41,444 nt of DNA from DAOTXR01 sp034435375 (lineage in GTDB: Bacteria; Chloroflexota; Anaerolineae; Aggregatilineales; UBA3940). The stretch lies in the NCBI GenBank assembly GCA_034435375.1, contig DAOTXR010000017.1, positions 1 through 41,444 of the forward strand, in the 5' to 3' direction. The notes below the pieces were generated by a model. It was not told where the DNA came from, made no database searches, and saw only the letters and a list, made by a program, of their open reading frames with translations. Positions 16,828 through 25,223 of this stretch are shown piece by piece (positions within the stretch are counted from its first letter, which is position 1; the number at the start of each line of letters is the position of its first letter). The position numbers were made by a program, and so were the translations under genes.

Positions 16828-18330
16828 TCACAGCCCGTAGATTTCGCCGTACTTGGCCGTCAGGTAGCGGATATACGCTTCCGAGCCAAATCCGCCCACC
16901 ACCCGGTCGGCCAGCTCCGGGAAGGTGAACTTGCGTCCATGTTGCATGACATGCTCGCGCGTCCAGGCCAACACGCCCTCGAACCGTCCGGCCTCGATCT
17001 CGTCCAGCGTGCCTGGCTGTTCGGCCAACATCTTCTCCCACAGTTGCGCGGCTAAGATGCTGCCCAGCAGGTAGTCGGGGAAGTAGCCGATGTACGCCTG
17101 CGACCAGTGGATGTCTTGCAACACGCCGAGCGCATCGTTGGGCGGGACAACGCCCAGATAGTCCTCCATGCGGGCATTCCACGCCTGGGGCAGGTCGGCC
17201 ACCCGGACGCGCCCGTTGATCAGGTCGTTCTCCAGCTCAAAGCGCAGCATGATGTGCAGGCCGTAAGTCACCTCGTCGGCCTCGACGCGGATCAGCGAGG
17301 GCCGCGACACGTTGAGGGCGCGGTAGAAGGTCTCCAGGTCCACGTCGTCGAGGGCGGGCGCAAAAGCAGCCTGGAGCTTGGGGTAGAAGTGCCGCCAGAA
17401 CGGGCGGCTGCGCCCGATGACGTTCTCGTAGAAGCGCGACTGCGACTCGGAGATGGCCAACGAGGAGCTGAGGCCCAGCGGCGTGCGCCTCAAGGCCGGG
17501 TGGATGTTCTGGCCGTGCATCCCATGCCCGGCTTCGTGGATGGTCGCCATCAGACAGGCAGGCAGGTGGCCTGCCACCACGCGAGTCGTGATGCGCGTGT
17601 CGCCATAGCCGGGGCCAGAGGTGAAGGGGTGCGCCGAGAGGTCCAGCCGCCCGCGCGTGAAATCGTAGCCCATCTGCGCCACTACCTCGCGCCCAAAGGC
17701 GATCTGCCTCTCGGCAGGCACCTCGCGCTGAAGGATGCTGGCATCGACTGCGTCCTGGTGGGCAGCAATGCCTCGCACCAGCGCGATCAGGCGCGGTTTG
17801 AGGGCGTCAAACACCCCGGCGATGGTGGCGTGGCTTAGCCCCGGCTCAAATTCGTCGAGCAGCGCATCGTAAGGGTTGTCAAACTGGGGGAAGCACGCTG
17901 CCTTTTTGACCAGCAGCGCGACGATCTGCTCCAGCAGAGGCTCAAAGAGGCCAAACCGGTCCTGAGCGCGGGCCTCTTTCCAGGCTTCCTTGGCCAGCCC
18001 GGCGGTGCGATAGATCTCGACCACCAGGTCGGTGGGGACGCGGGTGCGGCGGTGATGCTCGCGCCGGACGTAGCGGATCAGGGCCGCCTCGTCCGAGTCG
18101 TAGGGCAGCTCGTCGAGCAGCGGCTCAAGCGCCTCTAGCATCCTGCCGACCTTCTCATCGACGTAGAACTCATGGATCAGCCCCTGCAGCGTGCCGATCT
18201 GTTCGGCGCGGGACTGAACGCCGCCAGGCGGCATGGTGGTCTCCTGATCCCAGTTGAGCAGCGAAACCGTCCGGGCCAGATCGACAATACGAGCAGTGTG
18301 AGCCTTGAGTTGTTGCAGTGCGTCTTCCAT
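16828..18330 (-). CDS. M32 family carboxypeptidase (Taq type), paralog A
   Basis: A 500-residue zinc metallocarboxypeptidase that trims amino acids from peptide C-termini, cytoplasmic since no signal peptide is seen. M32 motifs are present in order: HPF (234-236), DTR (244-246), HEAGH zinc site (265-269), SESQSRFYEN (294-303) with the third zinc ligand Glu295, IRVEADEVTYGLH and VLQDIHWSQAYIGYFP. In the family the residue before that Glu is His (HESQ); here it is Ser. ATG 18330 follows AAGGAG (18341-18346) at 10 nt. It lies 94 bp downstream of paralog B on the same strand; the two align without gaps to residue 300, so they are a tandem duplication. Confidence 0.93.
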   Translation of the reverse strand: MEDALQQLKAHTARIVDLARTVSLLNWDQETTMPPGGVQSRAEQIGTLQGLIHEFYVDEKVGRMLEALEPLLDELPYDSDEAALIRYVRREHHRRTRVPTDLVVEIYRTAGLAKEAWKEARAQDRFGLFEPLLEQIVALLVKKAACFPQFDNPYDALLDEFEPGLSHATIAGVFDALKPRLIALVRGIAAHQDAVDASILQREVPAERQIAFGREVVAQMGYDFTRGRLDLSAHPFTSGPGYGDTRITTRVVAGHLPACLMATIHEAGHGMHGQNIHPALRRTPLGLSSSLAISESQSRFYENVIGRSRPFWRHFYPKLQAAFAPALDDVDLETFYRALNVSRPSLIRVEADEVTYGLHIMLRFELENDLINGRVRVADLPQAWNARMEDYLGVVPPNDALGVLQDIHWSQAYIGYFPDYLLGSILAAQLWEKMLAEQPGTLDEIEAGRFEGVLAWTREHVMQHGRKFTFPELADRVVGGFGSEAYIRYLTAKYGEIYGL

Positions 18331-18424
18331 CGGGATAGGTCTCCTTAGTTTCCCTGTTGTGTGTGGGCGCTTTCGAAAAGACTGCCGGATCGGGCATGAG
18401 TCTGGCGGGCACATCCTCACCGCG

Positions 18425-19930
18425 CTACAGACCGTAAATCTCCCCGAACTTGTCGCGTGCGTAGGCCACATAGGGGCCCCAGTTGAGCGGCCCGCCGGTG
18501 ATGCGCGCCGCAAGCTCCGGCAGGGTAAACTTACGTCCGTGCTTCATCACCTTCTCACGCAGCCAGGCCAGGATGGCCTCGAACCGCCCGGCCTCGATCT
18601 CGGCGGTGATGTGCGGGAGATCGCGTTGCATGGCATCCCACAGTTGCACCGCGAACATGCTGCCAAGCTGGTAGGCGGGGAAGTAGCCCAACATGCCTGC
18701 CGACCAGTGCACATCCTGAAGCACCCCCTCGGCGTCAGTGGGCGGGACGATGCCGAGGAGGTGCTCCATGCGTTCATTCCACTCGGCGGGCAGGTCGGCC
18801 ACCCGCACCCGCTCGTTGAGCAAGTCATTCTCCAATTCGAAGCGCAGGATGATGTGCAGGCCATAAGTCACTTCGTCGGCCTTGACGCGGATCAGCGACG
18901 GCTGCACGCGGTTGATGGCCCGGTAGAAAGACTCCAGGTCCACATCGTCGAACTGCGGCGCAAAGAACGACTGGAACTGTGGGAAGAAGTGTTTCCAGAA
19001 GGCGCGGCTGCGTCCGATGACGTTCTCGTAAAAGCGCGACTGCGACTCGCTGACAGCCATTCCCGCGCCTCGGTCCAGCCCGGTGCGGAACAGGGCGGGG
19101 TCGAGGTTCTGGCCATGCATGGCGTGTCCTGCCTCGTGGATCGAGCTTTTGATGCAGCGAAACAGGTTGAGCGGATCGATCAGCGTAGTGATGCGCACAT
19201 CGCCAGGGGAGAAGCCGGTGGTGAACGGGTGGGCTGAAATATCCACCCGGCCTCGTCGTAGATCGTAGCCCAGGCGGGCAGCCAACATTCGCCCGAAGGC
19301 CATCTGGCGCTGCCCGTCGAGCGGGCGGCGCAGGAAGCTGTCGTCTACGGCGTCGGCATGGGCAGCAATGGCCTCCAGCAGCGCTCCCAGCTCCGGCTTC
19401 ATGCCGGAGAAGATCGCGCTTACTTGAGCTGTATCCAGCCCTGGCTCGTATTTGTCGAGCAGGGGATCGTAGATGTTGTCGTAAGGGGCAAAGAAGCCGG
19501 CCCACTCGCGTTGAAGGTCGACCACGTGCGCCAGCGTTGGCTCGAAGTGGTGGAAATCGTTGGCCGTCTTGGCTTCGACCCACACATGGTGCGCCAGCGA
19601 AGTGGCGCGAGCGTTGTCTTCCACCCAGCGCAGCGGCACGCGCACCTCGCGTTCATAATCGCGGGCCAGCACGTGGATCAGCCTGGCTTCGTTCGAGTCG
19701 GGGTCAAGCTGAGCAGCCCACGGCTTGAGATCCTCGATCAGGCAGCCCGTCTCGTCGGCGGTGAACAGTTCGTGGGCCAGGCCGCGCAGCGTGCTGATCT
19801 GCTCGGCGCGGGCCTGCGCGCCGCCAGGCGGCATGAGGACCTCCTGGTCCCATTCAAGCACAGCAGCCGCACGGCGCAGGTCTGAGATGCGGGCCATGCG
19901 GTCCTTGAGCAGTTGAAGTTTGTCTTCCAC
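18425..19930 (-). CDS. M32 family carboxypeptidase (Taq type), paralog B
   Basis: A 501-residue M32 zinc carboxypeptidase, upstream partner of paralog A and probably first in a two-gene transcript. Motifs: HPFTTG (234-239), GDVRITT, HEAGH (265-269), SESQSRFYEN (294-303) with Ser replacing the usual His before the zinc-ligand Glu295, LIRVKADEVTYGLH, where Lys replaces the Glu seen in the other two copies, and VLQDVHWSAGMLGYFP. The start is GTG 19930, with AAGGAG (19936-19941) 5 nt upstream; the frame is open further but without a ribosome site. A TATAAT on the minus strand (19982-19987) gives a leader of about 45 nt. It has a more divergent middle (residues 95-140) than A and C. Confidence 0.93.
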   Translation of the reverse strand: MEDKLQLLKDRMARISDLRRAAAVLEWDQEVLMPPGGAQARAEQISTLRGLAHELFTADETGCLIEDLKPWAAQLDPDSNEARLIHVLARDYEREVRVPLRWVEDNARATSLAHHVWVEAKTANDFHHFEPTLAHVVDLQREWAGFFAPYDNIYDPLLDKYEPGLDTAQVSAIFSGMKPELGALLEAIAAHADAVDDSFLRRPLDGQRQMAFGRMLAARLGYDLRRGRVDISAHPFTTGFSPGDVRITTLIDPLNLFRCIKSSIHEAGHAMHGQNLDPALFRTGLDRGAGMAVSESQSRFYENVIGRSRAFWKHFFPQFQSFFAPQFDDVDLESFYRAINRVQPSLIRVKADEVTYGLHIILRFELENDLLNERVRVADLPAEWNERMEHLLGIVPPTDAEGVLQDVHWSAGMLGYFPAYQLGSMFAVQLWDAMQRDLPHITAEIEAGRFEAILAWLREKVMKHGRKFTLPELAARITGGPLNWGPYVAYARDKFGEIYGL

Positions 19931-19981
19931 ACCATCTCCTTTGGACAAGGCAGGACAAGAGGAATCAATGCACACTTCTCT

Positions 19982-19987
19982 ATTATA
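19982..19987 (-). promoter_or_regulatory. -10 element TATAAT for the tandem M32 genes
   Basis: A perfect minus-strand TATAAT lies 51 bp before GTG 19930 in an AT-rich patch. No clear -35 is seen. The CorA gene is divergent, so this 206-bp region serves both directions. Confidence 0.45.
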
Positions 19988-20136
19988 CATTTATCTAACT
20001 AGAGGAAGATCACTTCATAGAGGCCAGCGCCCGGCGCTCCCGCCCCAAGCGCACTTTCGCAGCCCGCCACAACACACTATCATTGATAGACAATCGGCGT
20101 TCCATGGCCGAAGCCTTTACAGGAGATGAGAAGTCC

Positions 20137-21096
20137 ATGAACATCACCATCTACAGCGCCCAGGGCATCCGCGAAGCAGCGCTCGCTGACCTGCCGGAGT
20201 TGCTGGCCTCTCAGACAGACACTCTCTGGGTCGATATGACCGGGCCGGACGAGGACGACCTGACCGTCATGCGCGACGTGTTCCACTTTCACCCCCTGGC
20301 GATTGAAGACACAACCAACCAGCAGCAGCGCCCCAAGATCGAGGAGTATGCTGACCACCTGTTCCTGATCCTCAATCCTATTGCGTGTTATGGCAGCGAG
20401 ATCGAGTTTCGAGAGCTAGACGTCTTCGTAGGGAGCAATTTCGTGGTATCCGTCCACCGCGAGGAGGAGCCAGTGGTCGCTGAAGCACGTCGGCGGGTGC
20501 CGCCGGCGGGAAACGGCCCGTCGATGTCCCCCAGCTACCTGTTGTATACGTTGATGGACGCCACAATCGACGCCTATTTCCCCGTCGTGGACGCGCTGGG
20601 CGACCTAATTGAGGACATCGAGAATGAGGTGCTGACCGAACCGCGCCAGGCCGCGCTGGCTCGGTTGTTCCACTCCAAACGCACGATGATCGAGTTGTGG
20701 CGGGTGGTGTGGCCTCAGCGCGAGGTCCTCAACGTGCTGATCCATCACAAGCTGCCCTACATCGAACAGGAAACATTGCAATACTACCTGCGCGACATCT
20801 CCGACCATCTGCTGTGGCTGGCCGACATGGTCAACACCTTTCGCGACAGCCTGATGAGCGTCACCGACCTGTATATGTCGGCGGTGTCGAACCAGCTCAA
20901 CCGCGTGGTCAATCGACTGACGGTATTCGCGCTGGCCGTCGGTGCGCTGACGGTGGTGGGCGGCTTTTACGGCATGAATTTCACGCAGACCTGGCCGCCG
21001 TTCGATGCGCCGTGGGGCGTGCCGCTTGTGCTGGGGATGATGGCCGTCACAACAGGCGGGCTGCTGTTGCTGCTTCGCAGGCTGGAGTGGTTCTGA
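20137..21096 (+). CDS. corA: CorA-type magnesium/cobalt transporter
   Basis: A 319-residue pentameric divalent-cation channel of the CorA family. The cytoplasmic funnel domain includes DTLWVDMTGPDEDD and FHFHPLAIEDTTN. A long helix leads to two C-terminal membrane segments, with the signature GMN in YGMNFTQTWPP between them. The last residues (RRLEWF) are a basic cytoplasmic tail. I start it at ATG 20137 behind AGGAGA (20121-20126); in-frame TTG 20083 and ATG 20104 upstream lack a ribosome site. A 13-bp palindrome CTATCATTGATAG (20077-20089) lies just upstream. Its TGA stop overlaps the ATG of the HEAT-repeat gene (ATGA-type overlap), implying coupled translation. Confidence 0.92.
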   Translation: MNITIYSAQGIREAALADLPELLASQTDTLWVDMTGPDEDDLTVMRDVFHFHPLAIEDTTNQQQRPKIEEYADHLFLILNPIACYGSEIEFRELDVFVGSNFVVSVHREEEPVVAEARRRVPPAGNGPSMSPSYLLYTLMDATIDAYFPVVDALGDLIEDIENEVLTEPRQAALARLFHSKRTMIELWRVVWPQREVLNVLIHHKLPYIEQETLQYYLRDISDHLLWLADMVNTFRDSLMSVTDLYMSAVSNQLNRVVNRLTVFALAVGALTVVGGFYGMNFTQTWPPFDAPWGVPLVLGMMAVTTGGLLLLLRRLEWF

Positions 21097-22370
21097 TGCT
21101 CGAAGGGCTTGACCACATCGATTGGGCCAGCCTGCGCCACGCCTACGGCCCTGCCACCGATGCGCCGGAGCACCTCCGCCGCCTGGCCTCGGACGATCCA
21201 GGCCAACGCGAGGAAGCCTACACCGCCCTGATGTCCAGCCTCTGTCACCAGGGCGACGTATACCAGGCTACTCCCCACGTTGTGCCCTTCCTGTTCGAGA
21301 TGCTGGCCGCCGACGCCGTCCCGGACCGGGCACTGCTCCTGTGGATGCTGGCGGCCCTTTCCGCTGGGCAGCCCTGGCTGACCCCCCAGCACACCTGGAT
21401 GGTCGAAGTGCTAGCCGGGCAGGGCCGTGACTTTGAGGACGAGGTCCGGCTGGCGCGGCAGGTCGCCGATCAGACCCACCAAGCCGTGCGGGCTGGGCTG
21501 AGCTTGATCCTGTCGCTCCTCGATCACGCCGACCGCGCGGTGAGGATCGGGGCGGCCAGGGTGCTGTGCACCCTGCCTGAGGACGGCTTGCTTGGGTTGG
21601 CCGCGCTGCGGGCGCGGATCGAGCGCGAGCCGGATGTCGCCGTCAGAGCAGAGCTGGTCAACTGTCTGGGCGACCTGGCGGCGATGGCCGCGCCACTCCC
21701 CGCCGAGGAACATGCTGCATGTGGGCGGTTGCTGGAAGCGTTGGTTGGGTCGCCACACCAGGCGCGACCCGTGCGGTTCGCCGCCGCCCGTGCGCTGGCG
21801 CACCTGGCGGGGCCGCAGGTCGCGCCGGGGGCAGTCGAAGTCCTGTTGGATGTCGTCATCCAGCCGCAAGGGCTGGCCGCCGGGCGCGACGACCCATCGG
21901 GGCCGGCCCTCGACCCCGATCAGGAGCGCATCACGGAGCGGATTGCTGTGTCGGATGCGTGCCGGGCCATCGCCCAGCTGGGGGCGGAGCGAGCCATCCC
22001 GGCGCTGGTGGAGGGGCTGCGGCGCGTCAGCGCGGCGGAAGGCGCTCATCAACTGGCCGTGTTGCTGCTCGACTTTGCCTTCACAGGCCGAGGGCGGGAG
22101 GCCACCTACACCGGGCTGCCCGCCTTTGAGGAGAACTACATCTACTACGGCGTGACCCACCCTCGCCCCGCCGATGGCGTTGAGGAGCGGCAGTACCCAC
22201 AAGCCCAGCAGCCCCGCGATCCACGCACGCTCAGCGAGAGGCAGCGACAGGCCGTGCGAGCCGTGCTCGACTGCCCGGCGGTGTGGCACATACGCAGCAA
22301 TCTGCTTGAGATACACGGCCTGATGGGTCCCCCCGACGCCCTGCGGGCGGCGCTCGACGCCGCGCTGTGA
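21096..22370 (+). CDS. HEAT-repeat domain protein
   Basis: A 424-residue soluble, all-helical protein. It begins HIDWASLRHAYGPATDAPEHL and has repeated paired helices such as LSLILSLLDHADRAVRIGAARVL, VAVRAELVNCLGDLAAM and RFAAARALAHLAGPQVAPG, typical of HEAT or PBS-lyase-like repeats used for protein binding. The segment HQGDVYQATPHVVPFLFEML is a recurring N-terminal block in bacterial HEAT proteins. No enzyme motif is visible. It overlaps the corA stop by one base, so it is made with CorA; whether it binds CorA is unknown. The C-terminal third (about 330-424) has no clear repeats, with YTGLPAFEENYIYYG near 345. Confidence 0.75.
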   Translation: MLEGLDHIDWASLRHAYGPATDAPEHLRRLASDDPGQREEAYTALMSSLCHQGDVYQATPHVVPFLFEMLAADAVPDRALLLWMLAALSAGQPWLTPQHTWMVEVLAGQGRDFEDEVRLARQVADQTHQAVRAGLSLILSLLDHADRAVRIGAARVLCTLPEDGLLGLAALRARIEREPDVAVRAELVNCLGDLAAMAAPLPAEEHAACGRLLEALVGSPHQARPVRFAAARALAHLAGPQVAPGAVEVLLDVVIQPQGLAAGRDDPSGPALDPDQERITERIAVSDACRAIAQLGAERAIPALVEGLRRVSAAEGAHQLAVLLLDFAFTGRGREATYTGLPAFEENYIYYGVTHPRPADGVEERQYPQAQQPRDPRTLSERQRQAVRAVLDCPAVWHIRSNLLEIHGLMGPPDALRAALDAAL

Positions 22371-22454
22371 GGCGGCCAGGCCATCCTCACCCCTCTGCCT
22401 GGCATCGGCTCAGCGGGGCTGGGATTGCGCCCGGCGCATGAGCAAGGCAGCCAT

Positions 22455-22483
22455 TTGCCCCCCAACCGCCCTGCGGGTATAAA
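22455..22483 (+). promoter_or_regulatory. Promoter of the DUF554 gene
   Basis: -35 TTGCCC (22455-22460) and -10 TATAAA (22478-22483) are separated by 17 bp. ATG 22517 follows about 33 bp later. Confidence 0.5.
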
Positions 22484-22516
22484 CAGCCTGAAATCTCTGT
22501 ACTCAGGGCAAAACCT

Positions 22517-23242
22517 ATGACTGGCACTCTGCTGAACATCCTGACTGTGCTCCTCGGCTCAACGCTCGGTGTGCTGCTTGGCAATCGCCTCCCTGACCGG
22601 ATGCGCGAGACGGTGCTGCGCGGCCTGGGGCTGGTGACAACCGTCATCGGCTTGCAGATGACGACCGAGACGCACAACGTCCTGATTGTCCTCGGCTCGG
22701 TGCTGGTGGGCGGCATTCTGGGCGAATGGTGGGGCATCGAGGATGGGCTGAACCGGCTTGGAGCGTGGCTCGAGGCGCGCTTCAACCGGGCCGAGGCAGG
22801 CCGGGGATCGAACCGCTTCATTCGGGGGTTTGTGACGGCCAGCCTGCTGTTCTGCGTGGGGCCGATGACGTTCCTCGGCGCGATTCAGGACGGCTTGACA
22901 GGCAACTACCGGCTGCTGGCCATCAAGGCAGTGCTGGACGGGTTCGCGTCGCTAGCGCTGGCTTCCAGCCTGGGCATTGGCGTGGCCTTCGCCGTGCTGG
23001 TGATTCTGATCTACCAGGGGGGGCTGAGTCTGCTAGCAGCCCAGGCCCAGGCCCTCTTGACCGATCCGATGATCGCCGAGATGACGGCCACCGGCGGCGT
23101 GCTGATCCTGGGGCTGGGGATCAGCACCCTGCTTGAGATCAAGCCGATCCGGGTGGGCAACTTCCTGCCGGCGCTGCTCGTCGCGCCGCTGATTGTCGCC
23201 GCGCTGACGGCGCTGGGCCTGCCGCTTGCGCCTCAGTTCTGA
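22517..23242 (+). CDS. DUF554 family membrane protein
   Basis: A 241-residue polytopic protein of the DUF554 (YdfK-like) family, with about seven hydrophobic segments. Family blocks: GTLLNILTVLLGSTLGVLLG at the N-terminus, ETVLRGLGLVTTVIGLQM, the central FVTASLLFCVGPMTFLGAIQDG, and the C-terminal ATGGVLILGLGISTLLEIK followed by VGNFLPALLVAPLI. Its function is not established; transport or membrane maintenance has been suggested for relatives. The ATG at 22517 has only a weak AGGG upstream, but the first residues match the family start exactly. It has its own promoter and sits 146 bp after the HEAT gene, so it is likely a separate transcript. Confidence 0.85.
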   Translation: MTGTLLNILTVLLGSTLGVLLGNRLPDRMRETVLRGLGLVTTVIGLQMTTETHNVLIVLGSVLVGGILGEWWGIEDGLNRLGAWLEARFNRAEAGRGSNRFIRGFVTASLLFCVGPMTFLGAIQDGLTGNYRLLAIKAVLDGFASLALASSLGIGVAFAVLVILIYQGGLSLLAAQAQALLTDPMIAEMTATGGVLILGLGISTLLEIKPIRVGNFLPALLVAPLIVAALTALGLPLAPQF

Positions 23243-23283
23243 GGGGCCGCCCAGCTGATGGCTGTAGCGCCTCCGGCGGGCAC

Positions 23284-23379
23284 CTAAAGGGTAGTCAGAA
23301 CGACGATCAGGGCGCCTTCCACGAAGCCCAGCCCTCCCGGCGTGGGCGAGACAACCCAGGCCAGGACGCTGATGTAAAG
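23284..23379 (-). pseudogene. Relic of a UPF0104/YbhN-type membrane protein gene
   Basis: On the minus strand 31 codons read LYISVLAWVVSPTPGGLGF then VEGALIVVLTTL and a TAG stop at 23284-23286. The segment TPGGLGxVE followed by a hydrophobic helix is the best conserved block of the UPF0104/lysylphosphatidylglycerol-synthase-like transmembrane family (YbhN, AglD). Nothing readable continues the family sequence on either side; upstream the frame soon breaks. It appears to be the decayed remnant of a deleted gene. It occupies part of the 348-bp gap between the DUF554 gene and the next gene; the rest holds no gene I can see. A GCCTCCGGC half-element like those in the multi-hairpin repeats lies beside it. 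Confidence 0.55.
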
Positions 23380-23590
23380 ACCCGGCCCTTTCTTTAACAA
23401 ACTTGCGCTAGCGGGGGCTGCGCTGGCCCACCGGCCCCTGGCGGCAGGCGGACAATGTGGCCCAGACGATCATGATGCCTTTTATAACGCCCTGTGTCCC
23501 GCAGGAACAGCCGGTTCCCGCCAGCGATTGGCTACGCTGCCAGCAGAGGTGTATCATTCAGCCTAGCAGCTTCACCAGAAAGGACGAGGC

Positions 23591-24385
23591 ATGTCCGATT
23601 GGCCGGTGATGATCCTGATCATGGCGCTGGTGCTGGTGGTGTTCGGCGCTGCCTCGATGATGCTGCGCAGCCGCGCCTTCGTGCGCAGCGCGGCTGCGTG
23701 GCAGGTGGTGGATGTAAGCCACCTGGAGGCTCCTCCACCCTCTGCCGCGCAGCCGCTGATCGCCGCGCTGATCCGTCTGGGGTTCCACCGACTGGGCGAG
23801 GCGGGCCGGGCCAACAAAGCCCAGACGGCTGGCCCGGTTCAGGTGTGGTACTTTGTAGACGAGCGTGGAACGACCTGCGCGGGTGTGTTCACCTATGTGA
23901 GAGTTGTGAGCAATCTGGAAGTGCCGACTCGAGAGCTGGCCGGCGCGGCTGTGATCTACTCGTGGTTTGGCGAGGAGGCCGTGATCGTCACCGGGTACGG
24001 CAGCGGTGAGCACATCGAGGAGCCGAACTTCCGCTTCCACGTGATCTCCACCAGCCTCGAAGAGGCCTACCGTCACCACCTGGCCCAACTCCCCGATTTT
24101 CAGATGCGGTACGGCGCGCCCGTCCGCTTCGACAGCATGGCGCAGGTGATCCACCTCGATGCGGTGTATAACGCTCGCTTTGCACGTCGTCGGATGCGCC
24201 CAACGATGATACGCTCATTGGGCACATCGCTCTTTCAACTGTATCTGATCATCCTGCTGTTGGGCACTGTTCTAGCCCTCCAGACGTTGCCCTTCGATCC
24301 GTGGATCGTGATCGCCGCAGCAGGGGTACTGACGCTGCCTGCCCTCGTGCTGATGGTCCGCTTGCGGCGCAGGCAGGGCGGCTGA
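23591..24385 (+). CDS. Membrane protein of unknown function
   Basis: A 264-residue protein I do not recognise. One helix at the N-terminus (about 5-24) leads to a soluble domain (about 35-205) with VQVWYFVDERGTTCAGVFTY, AVIYSWFGEEAVIVTGYG and NFRFHVISTSLEEAYRHHLAQL. Two closing helices (about 212-233 and 238-256) are followed by a basic tail RLRRRQGG. The topology suggests a soluble domain on one side of the membrane held by three helices. The strand-rich soluble part resembles domains that sense or bind ligands, but this is a guess. ATG 23591 follows AAAGGACG. It is 52 bp upstream of the polyphosphate glucokinase on the same strand, so the two may be co-transcribed. Confidence 0.7.
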   Translation: MSDWPVMILIMALVLVVFGAASMMLRSRAFVRSAAAWQVVDVSHLEAPPPSAAQPLIAALIRLGFHRLGEAGRANKAQTAGPVQVWYFVDERGTTCAGVFTYVRVVSNLEVPTRELAGAAVIYSWFGEEAVIVTGYGSGEHIEEPNFRFHVISTSLEEAYRHHLAQLPDFQMRYGAPVRFDSMAQVIHLDAVYNARFARRRMRPTMIRSLGTSLFQLYLIILLLGTVLALQTLPFDPWIVIAAAGVLTLPALVLMVRLRRRQGG

Positions 24386-24437
24386 ATCGCGCAGGCATAC
24401 CTGAGAGGACCCACACACGCAGAGGAGACAAGTCCCT

Positions 24438-25181
24438 ATGCATATTCTGGGCATCGATGTGGGCGGAACGGGCATCAAGGGCGCACCAGTTGACATTGAG
24501 ACCGGCACCCTGGTGGCCGAACGCTACCGGCTGCCCACGCCAGAGCCATCCAAGCCGGGAGCGGTGGCCGGCGTGGTGGCCGAGATCGCGCGACACTTCG
24601 ACTGGCAGGGACCCATCGGGGTGGGATTTCCCTCCGTGGTGCTGCACGGCGTCACGCTGTCGGCAGCCAACATCCACAAAAAGTGGATCGGCACCGACGC
24701 TGCCGCGCTGTTCACCGAGGCCACCGGCTGCCCGGTGACAGTGATCAACGATGCGGATGCGGCGGGGGTGGCCGAGATGGCGTTCGGGGCAGGCCGCGAG
24801 CGCAAGGGGGTGGTGATGATGATCACCATCGGCACCGGGCTGGGATCGGCGCTGTTTATCGACGGGCACCTGGTTCCCAACACCGAGATGGGCCACCTGG
24901 AGATTCGCGGCAAAGACGCCGAAGCCCGCGCCTCAGACGCGGCTCGCAAGGCGCGGGGCTTCTCGTGGAAGCGCTGGGCCGGGTTCTTCGACGAATACTT
25001 GAACCGATTGGAGCTTCTGTTCAGCCCCGATCTGTTTATTCTGGGCGGCGGGGCCAGCAAGCGCTTTGACCGCTTCGCGCCCTACCTGACCGTCCGGGCC
25101 GAGGTGGTGCCGGCCCAGTTGCTCAACGACGCGGGCATGATCGGCGCGGCCATGGCAGCCCAGCAGGCCATCTCGCGTTAG
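24438..25181 (+). CDS. ppgK: Polyphosphate glucokinase (ROK family)
   Basis: A 247-residue ROK-family kinase that phosphorylates glucose to glucose-6-phosphate using inorganic polyphosphate (often also ATP). Motifs: phosphate loop GIDVGGTGIKGAPVD at the N-terminus, GVGFPSVV, the catalytic Asp in INDADAAG, the second phosphate loop TIGTGLGSALF and EMGHLEI. The block SWKRWAGFFDEYLNRLELLF is typical of the polyphosphate-using branch, and the ROK zinc motif is absent, as in that branch. It should supply the hexose phosphates used by the phosphohexomutase earlier in the window, though the genes are far apart. ATG 24438 has AGGAG (24423-24427) 10 nt upstream. A stem-loop follows its stop. Confidence 0.9.
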   Translation: MHILGIDVGGTGIKGAPVDIETGTLVAERYRLPTPEPSKPGAVAGVVAEIARHFDWQGPIGVGFPSVVLHGVTLSAANIHKKWIGTDAAALFTEATGCPVTVINDADAAGVAEMAFGAGRERKGVVMMITIGTGLGSALFIDGHLVPNTEMGHLEIRGKDAEARASDAARKARGFSWKRWAGFFDEYLNRLELLFSPDLFILGGGASKRFDRFAPYLTVRAEVVPAQLLNDAGMIGAAMAAQQAISR

Positions 25182-25184
25182 GAG

Positions 25185-25214
25185 GGCAGGGACGCTGCTG
25201 ACCGCGTCCCTGCC
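25185..25214. terminator. Stem-loop between convergent genes
   Basis: GGCAGGGACGC (25185-25195) pairs perfectly over 11 bp with GCGTCCCTGCC (25204-25214), loop 8 nt. It lies between the ends of ppgK and the acyl-CoA dehydrogenase, and may stop transcription from both sides, although neither side has a T-run. Confidence 0.5.
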
Positions 25215-25223
25215 GTGAGGCTC

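Noticed and set aside
20083..20136. Longer CorA start at TTG 20083 or ATG 20104
   Set aside because: No ribosome site precedes either, whereas ATG 20137 has AGGAGA at proper distance and matches the family N-terminus.
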